This document shows, piece after piece, positions 21,815 to 33,675 of a DNA stretch of 64,000 nucleotides. A program made the translations under genes and the position numbers. Under the pieces are notes generated by a model. It was not told the origin of the DNA, ran no database searches, and worked only from the letters and a program-made list of their open reading frames with translations. The stretch spans positions 181,634,778 through 181,698,777 of the forward strand of contig NC_053492.1 in NCBI RefSeq assembly GCF_905171775.1, written 5' to 3'. How positions within the stretch are numbered: the stretch's first letter is position 1; each line of letters begins with the position of its first letter. The DNA is from Rana temporaria. Its lineage: Eukaryota; Chordata; Amphibia; Anura; Ranidae.

Positions 21815-22769
21815 TGTTTAAAGATGCTGCTGCCTACCTCCACTTCCTTTTACCAATGTGTCCATACTGCCACATCCACTGCCATAGTTAGATTTTTTGT
21901 AATCGGTATAATAGTATATATTTATATACTCGCCGTAGTTCTGCTATAACTTGCACACACTGGCTTATATTTAAATTATGCTATGCAAAAATATAAATTT
22001 TAGATGAATTCTTCTTTTATACACTAGCTAAAAACTTCAAGCAAGACTACCAATGGAAGTGCAAAAATAAGTAAAGAACAGAGCTAGGGTGCCCTAAAAA
22101 AGATAATGAACCAGAGATCACTGGTACAAATTCATCTTTTGCATCTCTAGAACTCTGTCAAATCTCATAAGCGACATGGTGTTAAGGCAGTCTCATAGTT
22201 AAAACCCAGATTCACATTTTTTAGGACATTCCGATCATCCAAATCAGGAGATGTAGGCTCAATCGACCTTATTCTTCACAGTGTGAGACAAGTCCGTTGC
22301 GATTGATGTAGGGTTTGCACTAAGCATTCTGCAACTGTTGTTTGCCAAGTCACCATATTAATGAGGGCCCATTTGTACTTGAACAGTGTGATCATGTACT
22401 TTATGTTGGGCATTAATGTGAATTTGCCTTATAGTCTTAAACTGATTTTAGAGGATTTTTTTTAAATAACAAACATGTCATACTTACCTGCTCTGTGCAA
22501 TAGTTTTAATTCACCTCTTCTGGGTACCCCCGGCACTCCTGGCCTTAACCCCCTTCCGAGCTGCTTTCTATGGTGGCACACATGTGGGCTCTATCCCGAG
22601 CCAAACCATTAATCACTTTGCTACTTTAAACTTTGCTAATAAATCCCTGTTACACATCCAGATTATAAATTTGAAGTATAGTACCATTTTAAAGAAATCC
22701 TGTACTCTGACAATTTAGGGCAAAGCACCAAGGTTCCTAATTCCCCCACCCCTCCCCAGCATATACTTA
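21815..22769. other. unassigned sequence with a weak TTAA-MITE fragment
   Basis: No gene was supported. About 22442-22600 (ACTGATTTTAGAGGATTTTT, then AACAAACATGTCATACTTAC) resembles one arm of the AGGAGTTGTAAAG family. Confidence 0.4.
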
Positions 22770-23259
22770 GGCCCCGTACACACGGGAGGATTTATCCGCG
22801 GATACGGTCCAGCGGACCGTTTCCATGGGTAAATCCTCTCGAGGATTTGCGCAGATTTTGATGCGATGGAGTGTACTCACCATCGAATCGAAATCCGCGC
22901 CGAAATCCTCTGGCGATGACGTGTCGCGCCGTCGCCGCGATGATGACGCGGCGACGTGCGCGACGCAGTCATATAAGGAATTCCACGCATGCGTCGAATC
23001 ATTACGACGCATGCGGGGGATCCCTTTGGACGGATTGATCCGGTGAGTCTGTACAGACCAGCGGATCAATCCGTTGGGATGGATTCCAGCGGATAGATTT
23101 GAAGACATGTCTTCAAATATTTATCTGCTGGAAATCCATCGCATGGGAGAAAAATCCGCGGAAACAGATCCGCTGGATTGTACACACCATAGAATCTATC
23201 CGCTGAAACCCATTCGCTGGGATTTTTCAGCAGATGGATTCTATCGTGTGTATGGGGCC
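22770..23259. mobile_element. TWA-target MITE (CCGTACACACG ends, TTTATCCGCGGA interior)
   Basis: Exact TTA on both sides (22767-22769, 23260-23262). Ends GGCCCCGTACACACGG and CGTGTGTATGGGGCC. The interior is one long imperfect palindrome built from ATCCGCGGAT, GGCGACGTGCGCGACGC and CGCATGCGTCG blocks. Frames of 66-113 codons are shadows. A close relative sits at 25915. Confidence 0.9.
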
Positions 23260-23262
23260 TTA

Positions 23263-24471
23263 GAGTGTCACTAAACCCACATCATAAAAAACTATCAATA
23301 AATGGTATATTACATGCTGTTCACTATGAGATTTGTTTACAGTATTCTGCAAAATAACTGGATGATCCTGCTGCTCTCTATTTCCACTTTCTATTCATGT
23401 CCCCAATGCAGTTGAAGATTTTGCAGTTGCGGTGGCAACTCTGCACATGCTCATTTTTTCAGTGAGTTTCTGTGCTGCGCACTTCCTCCCTATCACATCT
23501 AAGCAGCCCATGTGACTGTATGAGTTACACACGTGTGGGTGTATACACAGTGGTAAATGACAGCCTGTAAGGAAAGGACTGCCAATAGATGAGATGCCTC
23601 CTCTGGACAGACCTCTGTGCACAGGCAAAAACATGTTCCCTTTTGTGCTCACAAGAATTGGGCACTGGTTAATGCATAGACGTATGCACATACTTGTGTG
23701 CACACATGCCCTCGTGCATTCTCGTGCGCGCCAGCGCACCTGTGATAGATGTTGGTGCCAAATGGGCTAATTATACTCAGCCAGTGCACAGGATCAGGGC
23801 TGCATTGTCTACAGTCTCCTGTGTATCCTGTGTTTCTGTGATTCTGTATCCTGATTCCAGTTATTGACCTGGTTTGTCTTGACCACTCTCTGAACTCAGT
23901 TTGTCCTCTGACCTCCGCTTTTGTCTGCTCCATTCTCTCCTGCCTGTCCCTATAACCGATCTTTGCTGCCTGCGTATGACCCAGACTGCCTGATTCAGCT
24001 GCCCACCACCCTGCTGTTCTATCTGACCTACTATCTGTTACCAGTTACTATCTCAGCTTTCTGGTGTCACGCATACCAGCCTGCCTCAGTCAGCCTATCA
24101 GCTGCCTACCAGCTTGCTTGCTTACTGGAGCCTTCTGACTACTTCAGCTGCCCATCGTGGACACAAGCCCTGCTGCTAGCAATACTTACAGGCACTTATG
24201 CCACTTTGTACTCTTGCGCCTCCTGTGTACACTATCAGGGGCCCTAAATCATCATGTCAGGCTCTGCTACCAGCTAGGTGATACAGCCCACTCACTCCGC
24301 CTCCATGCCCACTAATCAGCTAAGCACAATAGGGGGTGGGATATTACATGTAGATTGATGGATGCTTCACCTCCCTTTTGTTCTAAGACACAGGCTAGAG
24401 AGGAGTGACACACCATGTTATGTCCACAAAATAATAAAGGTGTGATTTCAAATGTATATTTGTATGACAAT
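23263..24471. other. unassigned; possible dispersed repeat 23720-24260
   Basis: The stretch 23720-24260 is rich in CTG/CCTG, with many phrases like CTGCCTGATTCAGCTGCCC, a texture typical of high-copy amphibian repeats, but I see no terminal repeats. The 108-codon plus frame at 23921 has low-complexity composition and is not called. Confidence 0.35.
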
Positions 24472-24475
24472 TTAA

Positions 24476-25347
24476 CTACTTGCGGACCTGCCGCTGTCAT
24501 TTTACGGCGGCAGGTCGGCTCCCCTGCGCGAGAGCGTGTAGCTATATGTCGGCTCTTGCGCAGGCCACACAGCTCCCGGGCCTGTCAGGGAGAAAAATGC
24601 TGATCTTCTGTTCATACAATGTATGAACAGAAGATCGGTAATTTCCCCTAGTGAGGCCACCCCCCCTACAGTTAGAACGCACCCAGGGAACATACTTAAC
24701 CCCTTCCCCGCCCCCTAGTGTTAACCCCTTCACTGCCAGTGGCATTTTTATAGTAATCCAATTTTTCTACATATTTTTTCAAAATTGACGCTCTATAAAA
24801 TGCTCTATAAAATGCCAATGGTCCCAAAAATGTGTCAAAAGTGTCCAAAGTGTCCTCCAAAATGTCGCAGTACTGAAAAAAAATAGCTGATCGCCGCTAT
24901 TACTAGTAAAAAAAAAAATATTAACAAAAATGCCATAAAAATACCCCCTATTTTGTAAACGCTATAACTTTTGCGCAAACCAATCAATAAACGCTTATTG
25001 CGATTTTTTTTTAGAAAAATATGTAGAAGAATACGTATCGGCCTAAACTGAGAAAAAAATATGTTTTTTATATATTTTTGGGGGATATTTATTATAGCAA
25101 AAAGTAAAAAATATTATTTTTTTTTTCAAAATTGATGCTCTATTTTTGTTTATAGCGCAAAAACTAAAAACTGCAGAGGTGATAAAATACCACCAAAAGA
25201 AAGCTCTATTTGTGGGGAAAAAAGGATGCCAATTTTGTTTGGGAGCCACATCGCACGACTGCGCAATTGTCAGTTAAAGCGACGCAGTGCCGAATCGCAA
25301 AAAGTGCTCTGGTCTTTGACCAGCAATATGGTCCGGGGGTTAAGTGG
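24476..25347 (+). mobile_element. TTAA MITE (CCACTTAAGG family), full length
   Basis: Flanked by TTAA at 24472-24475 and 25348-25351. The left end CTACTTGCGGACC and right end GGGGTTAAGTGG are family termini. The dyad TTCATACAATGTATGAACAG is at 24611. It has the same interior order as 19403-20398, with a small local duplication of GCTCTATAAAATG near 24791. Confidence 0.85.
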
Positions 25348-25351
25348 TTAA

Positions 25352-25619
25352 AACAGTTTATTGATATTATTTATTTACTTTTACTCTGTATCCCAAAGGC
25401 TGTTTTTATTTATTTATTTTTTTGACCATGTGACCAGCAGCATAGGACTAAAAGCTCATCCTGCTTATATTTCCCTGGAAAAGAGCTGGGTCATGTAACA
25501 GCTGTTTATCGATTAATAAAAAGGTATTTAGACTTTGATAAAAATAGATACAGTGCCATCATCCACATACAGAAATAGAAGGGACAATATAAATTAAACA
25601 GCGTGTGTTTAGTATAATT
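25352..25619. other. unassigned sequence
   Basis: AT-rich spacer between two TTAA MITEs with no supported feature. Confidence 0.5.
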
Positions 25620-25623
25620 TTAA

Positions 25624-26757
25624 CTTCTTGAGACCCGGGCCACTGGGGGGCGCGCGTATCCGCCGCATTAACTGAGGTGCTGATGTTTGTGCCTGAAGGA
25701 CATCGCGGCCGACAGGCACAAACATCAGCACCACAGTGAAGCGGCGGGCACGCAATCGGCCATTACACAGCCAAGGACGTGGATCTCTGTGTGTAAACAC
25801 AGAGATCCATGTCCTGTCAGGGAGAGGAGACCGATGCTGTGTCCCTTGTACATAGGGACACAGATCGGTCACCTCCCCCAGTCAGTCCCCTCCCCCCACA
25901 CTGAGGCCTAGTACACACGAGAGGATTTATCCGCGGATACGGTCCAAGGGATCCGATGGAGTGTACTCACCATAGGATCGAAATCCGCGCCGAAATCCCA
26001 TCGCGATGACGTGTCGCGCCGTCGCCGCGATGATGACGCGGCGACGTGCGCGACGCGGTCATATAAAGAATTCCACGCATGCGTCGAATCATTACGACGC
26101 ATGCGGGGGATCCATTCGGACGGATTGATCCGGTGAGTCTGTACAGACCAGCGGATCAATCCGTTGGGATGGATTCAAGCGGATAGATTTGAAAGCATGT
26201 CTTCAAATTTTTATCCGCTTGAAATCCATCCCAGGGGATAGAAATCCGCGGAAACAGATCCGCTGGGTTGTACACACCAGCAGATCTATCCGCTGGAACT
26301 GATCCGCAGATCAATTCCAGCGGATAGATCCTCTCGTGTGTACGGGGCCTAAGAATCACTCCTAGGGAACACATTTAACCCCTTCCTCGCCCCCTAGTGT
26401 TAACCCTTTCCCTGCCAGTCACATTTATATAGTAATCAGTGCATATTTATAGCACTGTTCGCTGTATAAATGTGAATGGTCCCAAAAATGTGTCAAAAGT
26501 GTCCGATGTGTCCACCATAATATCGCAGTCCTGACAAAAATCGCAGATAACTGCCATTACTAGTAAAAAAAAAATGTCATAATTCTATCCCCTATTTTGT
26601 ATGCACTATAACTTTTGTGCAAACCAATAACTATACGCTTATTGAGATTTTTCTTTTACCAAAAATATGTAGAAGAATACGTATTTGCCCTAAACTGAGA
26701 AAAAAATAAAAATAAAATAAAAATTGTGATATTTATTATAGCAAAAAGTTAAAAATA
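25624..26757 (+). mobile_element. TTAA MITE, 5' part, split by another MITE and 3'-truncated
   Basis: Starts after TTAA at 25620-25623. It contains hairpins around GATGTTTGTGCCTG / CAGGCACAAACATC (25681-25733) and GTGTGTAAACACAGAGATCC. It is interrupted at 25915-26349, resumes with GAATCACTCCTAGGG, and stops at about 26757, where the 0.7 kb TIR element begins. The usual 3' half is missing. Confidence 0.75.
25915..26349. mobile_element. TWA-target MITE, close relative of 22770
   Basis: Ends GGCCTAGTACACACGAGAGG and CTCTCGTGTGTACGGGGCC, flanked by TGA and TAA. Most of the interior matches 22770-23259 closely, including the GGCGACGTGCGCGACGC block, with a deletion near the left end. It inserted into the TTAA MITE around it. 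Confidence 0.85.
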
Positions 26758-27118
26758 ATGGCCCGGATTCAGAAAGAAATGCCTATCTTTAGGCGGGCGT
26801 AGCGTATCGCATATACGCTACGCCGCCGTAACTTTGAGAGGCAAGTCCCGTATTCAGAAAGAACTTGCGCCCGAAGTTACGGCGGCGTAGCATATATGGG
26901 CCGGCGTAAGCCCGCCTATTTCAAAATAGGCTGGTAGAGGGCGTGTTGTATGGTAATTAATCGTGACCCCACGTAATTGACACTCCTTACGTCAATGCTT
27001 TAGACGTGAACGTAACTTACGCACAGCCCTATTCGCGTACAAATTACGCAAACGACGCAAAATTCTACACTGTCCCGACGTCCATACTTAACATTGGCTA
27101 CGCCTCATATAGCACCCC
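26758..27118 (+). mobile_element. 0.7 kb TIR element, copy 3, 3'-truncated
   Basis: Begins GGCCCGGATTCAGAAAG and carries the TACGCCGCCGTAAC ... GTTACGGCGGCGTA subterminal dyad and the CATACTTAACATTGG block. Homology fades after CCTCATATAGCACC; the right half with the CTAGCGGTCAG block is absent. Confidence 0.75.
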
Positions 27119-27251
27119 AAGATACGACATCTTATGCCACTTTCTGTTTACAAATGACAGTTCACCCTAGGTGTCAGCACCACTTTAAATGCAGGAGGAG
27201 CAGCTGCCAGGAAGCTGGGCTCTCATGCTGCAGAGTAGGGAGCGCTCACAC
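27119..27251. other. short unassigned spacer and target duplication
   Basis: Ends with GCTCACAC (27244-27251), the left target duplication of the next element. Confidence 0.6.
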
Positions 27252-28446
27252 CAGGGGTGGATCCATAGTCTTGTCTCGGGAGGGGCACTGCCAGAAAATA
27301 CGTTTTTTCGGTATTGGCGCTTCAATCATTACGGCATCATGGTTAATATGGTGTCAGGATGATTGAAGCGCATTATTTCTATTATTACATTGTAATATAA
27401 AATGATAATATAAAATGGAATAGTTCAACTCACCATAATGCAAAATCACTTGCCATGTCGACTGTCACCAGATGCGAATTGTCACTTGCCAAGTCACCTG
27501 CCACACATTGCGGATTGTCACTTGCCACGTCACCTGCCACACGCCACGTCACCTGTCACATGCTGCAAACTGTCACTTGCCACGTCACCTGCCACACGCC
27601 ACGTCACCTGTCACATGCTGCAAACTGTCACTTGCCACGTCACCTGCCACACATTGCGGATTGTCACTTGCGACATCACCTGCCACACGCCACGTCACCT
27701 GTCACACGCTGCGAATTGTCACTTGCCACTTCACCTACCACACATTGCGGATTGTCACTTGACAAGTCACCTGCCACACGCTGCGAATTGTCACTTGCCA
27801 CGCGTTACAGATTTTTACTTGCCATGTCACCTGCCACAGGTTGTGAATTGTCACTTGCCACATCACCTGCCACACATTGTGGATTGTCACTTGTCACGTC
27901 ACCTGCCACATGCTGCGAATTGTCACTTGTCACGTCACCTGCCACATGTTGTGGATTGTCACTTGCCACGTCACCTGCCACGCGTTGTGAATTGTCACTT
28001 GTCACAATTTGTGGATTGTCACTTGCCACGTCACCTGCCACCAGATGCAGATTGTCACCTGCTGTGTCACTTTCCTGCTAAGGTGGTCTCTTGTTGTGTC
28101 CCAGACTGAGTCAGGCAGCAGATTACCAGTCAGGCAGCAGAGAGATGATGTAATCTCTCTGCTTCCCACAGCTGCCTGCACAGTGAGGGCGGAACAGCAG
28201 GGATGCAGGGCGATTGCCGAGCAGTGAGAGATAATGTAACCTCTCTGCTCCCCTGCCTGCCGCCTCCCTGATTGGCCTGCAGCCCGCTCACACACCAAGC
28301 CGCCCAGCTACCTGCCCCCCCCTTTCTCACCCGCCCACTCACCAATCGATCTGCCTGCTCTCTTGCCCGCAGAGCCATGCTGTCACCCTCATTCTCAGAG
28401 GGGGCAATTTCCCCTTTGCCCCCCCCCCCCCCTGGATCCGCCCCTG
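27252..28446 (+). mobile_element. complete hAT-like element carrying a 36-bp minisatellite
   Basis: Perfect 8-bp duplications GCTCACAC at 27244-27251 and 28447-28454 flank CAGGGGTGGATCCA and TGGATCCGCCCCTG. Order: subterminal block with CTCGGGAGGGGCACTGCC, a CTTCAATCAT dyad, a CACCATAATGCAAAATCAC block, the minisatellite, then CAGCAGAGAGATGATGTAATC blocks, a C run and the terminus. At 1195 bp it has no transposase. An 8-bp duplication with CAGGGG ends is the hAT signature. Confidence 0.92.
27467..28065. repeat. 36-bp minisatellite, ~16 units, variable
   Basis: This is the reverse complement of the 17555-17970 array: units read GTCACTTGCCACGTCACC + TGCCACACATTGCGGATT with 12- and 24-bp length variants and local higher-order duplication (for example 27540-27600 nearly repeated at 27595-27650). 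It produces a 223-codon open frame that I reject as a gene. Confidence 0.9.
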
Positions 28447-28454
28447 GCTCACAC

Positions 28455-29158
28455 AGAAGTTGACAGCCCAGCTTCCTGGAAGCTCCTCCTCCAGCACTGA
28501 GAACTAATTAATTAGCTGGGAGTGGAAGAGCTCTGTTCTGGGATTTTGGGGGAAGGGGGGAGACTTTGTAGTGGGGGGGCTCTGTATTAAATGGGGATGA
28601 GGGATGAGCTCAGGTGTGTTTCGACACATATCAAAGCTGATAGCCAATCATAGGCAGTGGAGACATTTCCAGCCCTTTAGCTGCACATATTCTAGGGGGT
28701 ATGTATACATGTGGCTGCAGGGTAGGGATTGCCTCTTCCGCCTATGATTGGATGTTGCCTTTAAAAGTTTCTCGGCAGAATAGCTCAGGCGGGTTTTGAC
28801 TTGTGTTCAAACAAACTCGGGAAAATGTCCCATCTCAGGGACTTTTTTCATTTCAGTTACACCCCTGATGCAGGGACAGTTTTTTTTTTTTTTTTTTACC
28901 AATTTTTTTGCACTAAACTTTTCAGTTTGCCCCAGTGTACTACAAATATTGGTACTATTTCAATGCATGTGACAAACATTACAAACATTTTGGCATGCGC
29001 CGCTATTGACCTCATCCCCTTCCACATTCAACGGAAGGGAAGGGGAGTTTTGGGGTGTCCGATAGGAAGGGGGTTGTGGCATGGTGGAGTGCAGGGATAT
29101 GGGGTGCAGTTTATATGTTCAGCCTAACCACTGGATGACAGATTTTAGCCCATCTCAA
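28455..29158. other. unassigned sequence
   Basis: Contains a T run at 28881-28897 and a 108-codon plus frame at 28801 that runs through it. The block GATAGCCAATCATAGGCAGTG near 28629 has a partial inverted echo in TTCCGCCTATGATTGGATG near 28736, so part of this may be an old fold-back repeat. No gene is supported. Confidence 0.4.
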
Positions 29159-29166
29159 CTAGTCAG

Positions 29167-31468
29167 TAGGAATGAGCCCACGGTTCGAGTCGAACGTAAG
29201 TTTGACTCAAACATCAGGTGTTTGTTTGTTCTAAAACTAACCGAACATATGGGGCATTTGCTGGAAATTCAAGCGCCGCAGAACGCCCTATAATGTATGA
29301 TGATTGGCCAAAGCATACACCTGACCTGCATGCTTTGGCCAATCACAGCGTGCTCTGTTGTGAGAGACATAATTGGCCAAAGGCCAATCATGGCTCAGGG
29401 GGACTAAGTCAACGCCCCACACTCTATAAGGCTGCTTACATACCGTGTAAAGTGTGTGGATGGAGTTTGAGCTAGATTAGGCAGGCAGGTTAGTTAGTGG
29501 AAGTGTATTTGAATTCTGTGTGTGTGTTTATAAGTCAGTTAATGCAGGCAGTGTAGTTTATATAACACAGTGTAGTGAAGTGGTTAAGGGGAATCTTGCG
29601 CCAATTTTTTTTTAAATGCCGTGGGGGTCCCCCCAAAATCCATACCAGGCCCTTCAGGTCTGGTATGGATTTTAAGGGGTACCCCATGCCAAAATTTAAC
29701 CAAAAATGGCGTGGGGGTTACCGCCAAATTTCATACCAGAACTTTATACAAGCAACCTGGCAGGCCGCAGGAAAAGGAGGGGGAAGAGAGAGTGCCCCCT
29801 CTCCTGAACCGTACCAGGCCACATGCCCTCAACATGGGGAGGGTGCTTTGGGGTCTTATCCCCACAACCCTTGCCCAGTGGTTGTGGGGGTCTGTGGGTG
29901 GGTATCTTATTGGAATCTGGAAGCCCCCTTTAACAAAGGGGGCACCCAGATGCGCCCTCCATGTGAATGGGTAGGGGTACATTGTACATTGTACCCCTAC
30001 ACATTCACCAAAAAAGTGTCAAAAAAGTAAATACAACAGCAGTTTTTAACTATTTCATCCATCTTCAATCACGACACAGATGATCCTGATAAAAAAAATG
30101 AAAAACTCTGCCTCGATAGAAGGTGTCCCGCCGACTACAGCCTCTTCGCTGTGACAGCTGTTATATAGCCAAAGGTGTCATGTGACATCAGATGGGGCAG
30201 GGTCATTCATTTACATCACCAGGTGGCCCTGCCCTTGGCTGTCAAAGCGAAAATATAACACCCGGCGGGACACCTCGGATGAAGGCAGAGTTTTTCCGGG
30301 GTTTTTTCCGGGACCGTCGGTGCCATGATTGACAATTGATTTACATTGCTGCACACTTTTTTTTTATTATTAAAGGAATTGTCGATTTAAATTTTTTTTT
30401 ACACTGTTTTTGTGAATGGGTAGGGGTACCCCATACGCATTCGCATGGGGGGCAGGATCTGGGGGCCCCCTTGTTAAAGGGCTCTTTCAGATTCCGATAA
30501 GCCCCCCGCCCGCAGCCTCCAGACCCCCATAACCACCGGGCAAGGGTTTTGAGTATGAGACCCTTGTCATCATCAATATGGGGACAAGGTGCTTTGGGGG
30601 GACCCCAAATCACCCTCCCCATGTTGAGGGCATGTGGCTTTGTACAGTTCAGGAAAGGGGGCGCTCTCTTGTCCCCCCTCTTCCTGCAGTCTGCCAGGTT
30701 GCATGCTCGGATAAGGGTCTAGTATGAATTTTGGGGCGACGCCCACGCGTTTTTATTAAAACATTTTTACATTTTGGCGTGGAGTTCCCCTTAATATCCA
30801 TACCAGACCCGAAGGTCTGCTAATGGACTGGGTGGCATTCCATTTTGTTCAATGATTTTTTTATGTATATTGCTGGGATCTGACAGTACATTAGAGCCGC
30901 AAGCAATTTTAAATGTTTTTTTTTTTACTTTAGAAATTAAATTTTGCTGCGGTACTGTTATGAACATGGCAAAGATGCGCTACTTTACAGGCAGACTAAG
31001 GGGACCCCCAGACAAAAAAGTGTCAAAAAAGTAAAAAAACAGCAGTTTTTAACAATTTCATCCATCTTCAATCACGACACAGACGATCCTGAGAAAAAAA
31101 AAAAGAAACTCTGCCTCGATTGAAGGTGTCCCGCCGACTACAGCCTCTTCGCTGTGACAGCTGTTATATAGCCAAAGGTGGAGCCACCGTTCATGTGCAC
31201 TACTTTACAGGCAGAACTAAGGAGACCCCCAGGCACAATATTTAGCATATTTCACTTCTGAAAAAAACTTCCCTTTTAAAAAGTTTTTTTTTGCATTGAT
31301 ACATGTTCACTGGAGCAGTACCCATGTCCCCAAACACTTTTTACCGCGTTAACTTGCATTTTTCACATTCATGTCCCATAGACTTTAACGGTGTTCACAT
31401 GTTCGCACAAATTGTTTGTCTGTTTGCATGTTCTGGTGTGAACCGGGGGGGTGTTTGGCTCATCCCTA
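29167..31468. mobile_element. complete hAT-like fold-back element, 8-bp duplication CTAGTCAG
   Basis: Perfect CTAGTCAG copies at 29159-29166 and 31469-31476 flank TAGGAATGAGCC and GGCTCATCCCTA. The interior is a long inverted repeat of the same modules as 11936-14350 (GGTCTGGTATGGATTTTAAG, CCCATGTTGAGGGCATG), centred near 30200. A 170-bp block (about 30007-30177) is repeated directly at about 31010-31183. A TATAAGGCTGC motif lies near 29425. No transposase. This copy supplies the true ends for the related truncated copies. Confidence 0.92.
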
Positions 31469-31476
31469 CTAGTCAG

Positions 31477-32301
31477 CATCCTTGTATCATTTGCAACTCT
31501 GCACTTCAAAAATTATAATGCCAATTGGTTGTTAGAAGCAATTATACCTTTTCCTGTTAGCGCACTTTGTTTTTTTTTAAGAAATATGTTTTATAAATAC
31601 TGTACATATATTTACATGCAGGATTTTTTTTTTTTTTTTTTATAATGATAATGAGACTGGAACTGGATAAAAGATCTCAATAAACAAACAAGCAAATTCA
31701 TTTGATGATCTCCTTTGGTTGACTGGAGGTCTGCAAAATAGAAGGATTATTTAATATGTTTGAAATGTAAACAGCAAAATGGAGATTCATCTAACAAAGG
31801 GCAAACTGTTCTTGGCAAAGCTGCAGGATAATACTAACTAAACAAGCAAAGCGTAAATAAAATACTGGTTGTCTGCAGCTGACATGGCAGAGGCTGTACT
31901 TCACAATACAGTAATTTAAAGGGGAACTATTGTGAACAATTGTTAGGCAATAAGAGACTTGCACGTAGAATAAACATTGTTGGCAAAACCAATAGATCAA
32001 CTGACAATGTATTATAAAAAATAAAAAAAAAAACATAAGTCACTTAAATTTTTTAGCTGTACCTGGTTTCTGCAAAAGTCTTTTATTATTAATTTGTACA
32101 TATGCTCCTGTTTAATTTGAACTACAGATACCAGCATAATAAGCTCAATTCTACCTAAGCAAAGCATGCTGAAACTAGTAGTTCTATGAGAGCTGGATTG
32201 TATAGAGGCTCTAATACCTGTATTTATTAGGGTAAAGAGCAGCAGTAATCAAAATAACCCTGGATTTCTTTATAACTAGGTAGATGATCTCTTCCCATGA
32301 G
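31477..32301. other. unassigned AT-rich sequence
   Basis: Contains a T run near 31623-31640. No gene or repeat is supported. Confidence 0.45.
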
Positions 32302-32304
32302 TAA

Positions 32305-32662
32305 AGCCTCGTACACACGACCGGTTTTCCTGTCAGGAAAACTGCCAGGAGAGCTTTTGGCCAGGAAAACCGGTCATGTGTATGATTCCTCACAGTTTTC
32401 CTGACAGGAAAACTGCTGGGAATCCTGGCGGGAATATAGAGTACCTACTCTCTATTTTCCCGCCGGGATTCCCAGCGATTTTAAACCCGGCAGTTTTCCT
32501 ATGGGGAAACACTGCGAGGGAGCATACGCACGGCTGGGATTCCCGGCCAAAGCTCTCCCCACAGTTTTCCAGACGGGAAATCTGGCTGTGTGTACACAGG
32601 GAAACTTTACCGAGCAGGTTCTCGGTTTTCCCGTCGGGATTCCCGGTCGTGTGTACAGGGCT
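32305..32662. mobile_element. TWA-target MITE (GTTTTCCTGTCAGGAAAAC interior)
   Basis: Ends AGCCTCGTACACACGACCGG and CCGGTCGTGTGTACAGGGCT, flanked by TAA and TGA. The interior is made of TTTTCC(T/C)G..GGAAAAC palindromes, unlike the sister MITEs that share its ends. Confidence 0.85.
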
Positions 32663-32924
32663 TGAGAGTCTGCAAATGGCCTTTAAACTGAAAAAGCCTG
32701 CATCTGCACAATAATGTGATAATTAATTTGTTACTAATTTTGGTTTACAAAACTTTTTACATACAAAAAAAATAATGTCTGACTTATGTGAGACAGCACT
32801 AAAACCATACCTCCCAACATTTTGAGATGGGAATGAGGGACACCTACTAACAAGCATATGTAGGCATAGGACACGCCTCCTGCCATGCCCCCTTAAAGGA
32901 GAATGAACCAAAAAAAAACATTAA

Positions 32925-33668
32925 CCTCCCTAGCGGTATGATTATTTCAGATTTTAGGTTCTGAAAACGGTACCATTATTTGCAAGGAAATTTGGCGTTT
33001 TATACTGTAGGCCTGTCATTTTTAGGAATAACTCACTTAAATCTGACCAAACAAGAGTCAAGTAGGCATCCCGGGTATGAATTAAAAAAATTATAAATTA
33101 TAATATAATAAATAATTATAAATAATTATAACAAATAATAATATAATTATAATAAAAATTATTCAATAATGTCATCAACTCAAAATCACTGAAATTTGCA
33201 GAATTGTCGCTGTCATTACTTTTATTTTTTTATGATGAATTTCCCCACAAATCGCTATCGCTCAATTCTGCAAGTGATTATAATTTATTATCGCTGTTTT
33301 CTAGCTGCTCTAAAACCATTTTTGACATAAAGGGACACTTTTGGTTGCTATGGACAATCTACAGTTTCCAGGCAGAAAGAACAGTTTTTATTATATAAAG
33401 AACATGTAGGGCACTGGACAGACCACTAGGGAGAAGGGGGGTGTGTATTTTTTACATACAGTACTGTAATCTATAAGATTACAGTATACTGTATGTAAGG
33501 TGTTTGTTTACCTTTTTGAATTTGGCGCCGTTCTCCGCCCCTGTGCGTCATAACGTCACGCTCACACAGCGCGGTGGCATCGCTGGATCCAGGGACAAGG
33601 TAAAGAAACACTGCCTGTGGATTCAGCGAGGCAACCCCGAGTCAGACTCGGGAATACCGCCAGGGGGG
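32925..33668. mobile_element. TTAA element (CCTCCCTGGCGG family), copy 1, nested
   Basis: TTAA at 32921-32924 and 33669-33672; ends CCTCCCTAGCGGTATGATTA and GAATACCGCCAGGGGGG. The interior is about 80% like 60482-61329, including a decayed minus-strand frame (about 33185-33340) rich in Asp and Ser, with stops. Probably piggyBac-type by its TTAA target. Confidence 0.85.
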
Positions 33669-33675
33669 TTAATTA

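Noticed and set aside
27438..28109. 223-codon open frame, the longest in the window
   Set aside because: It is the 36-bp minisatellite read in frame; the unit is a multiple of three without stops, so several frames on both strands stay open.
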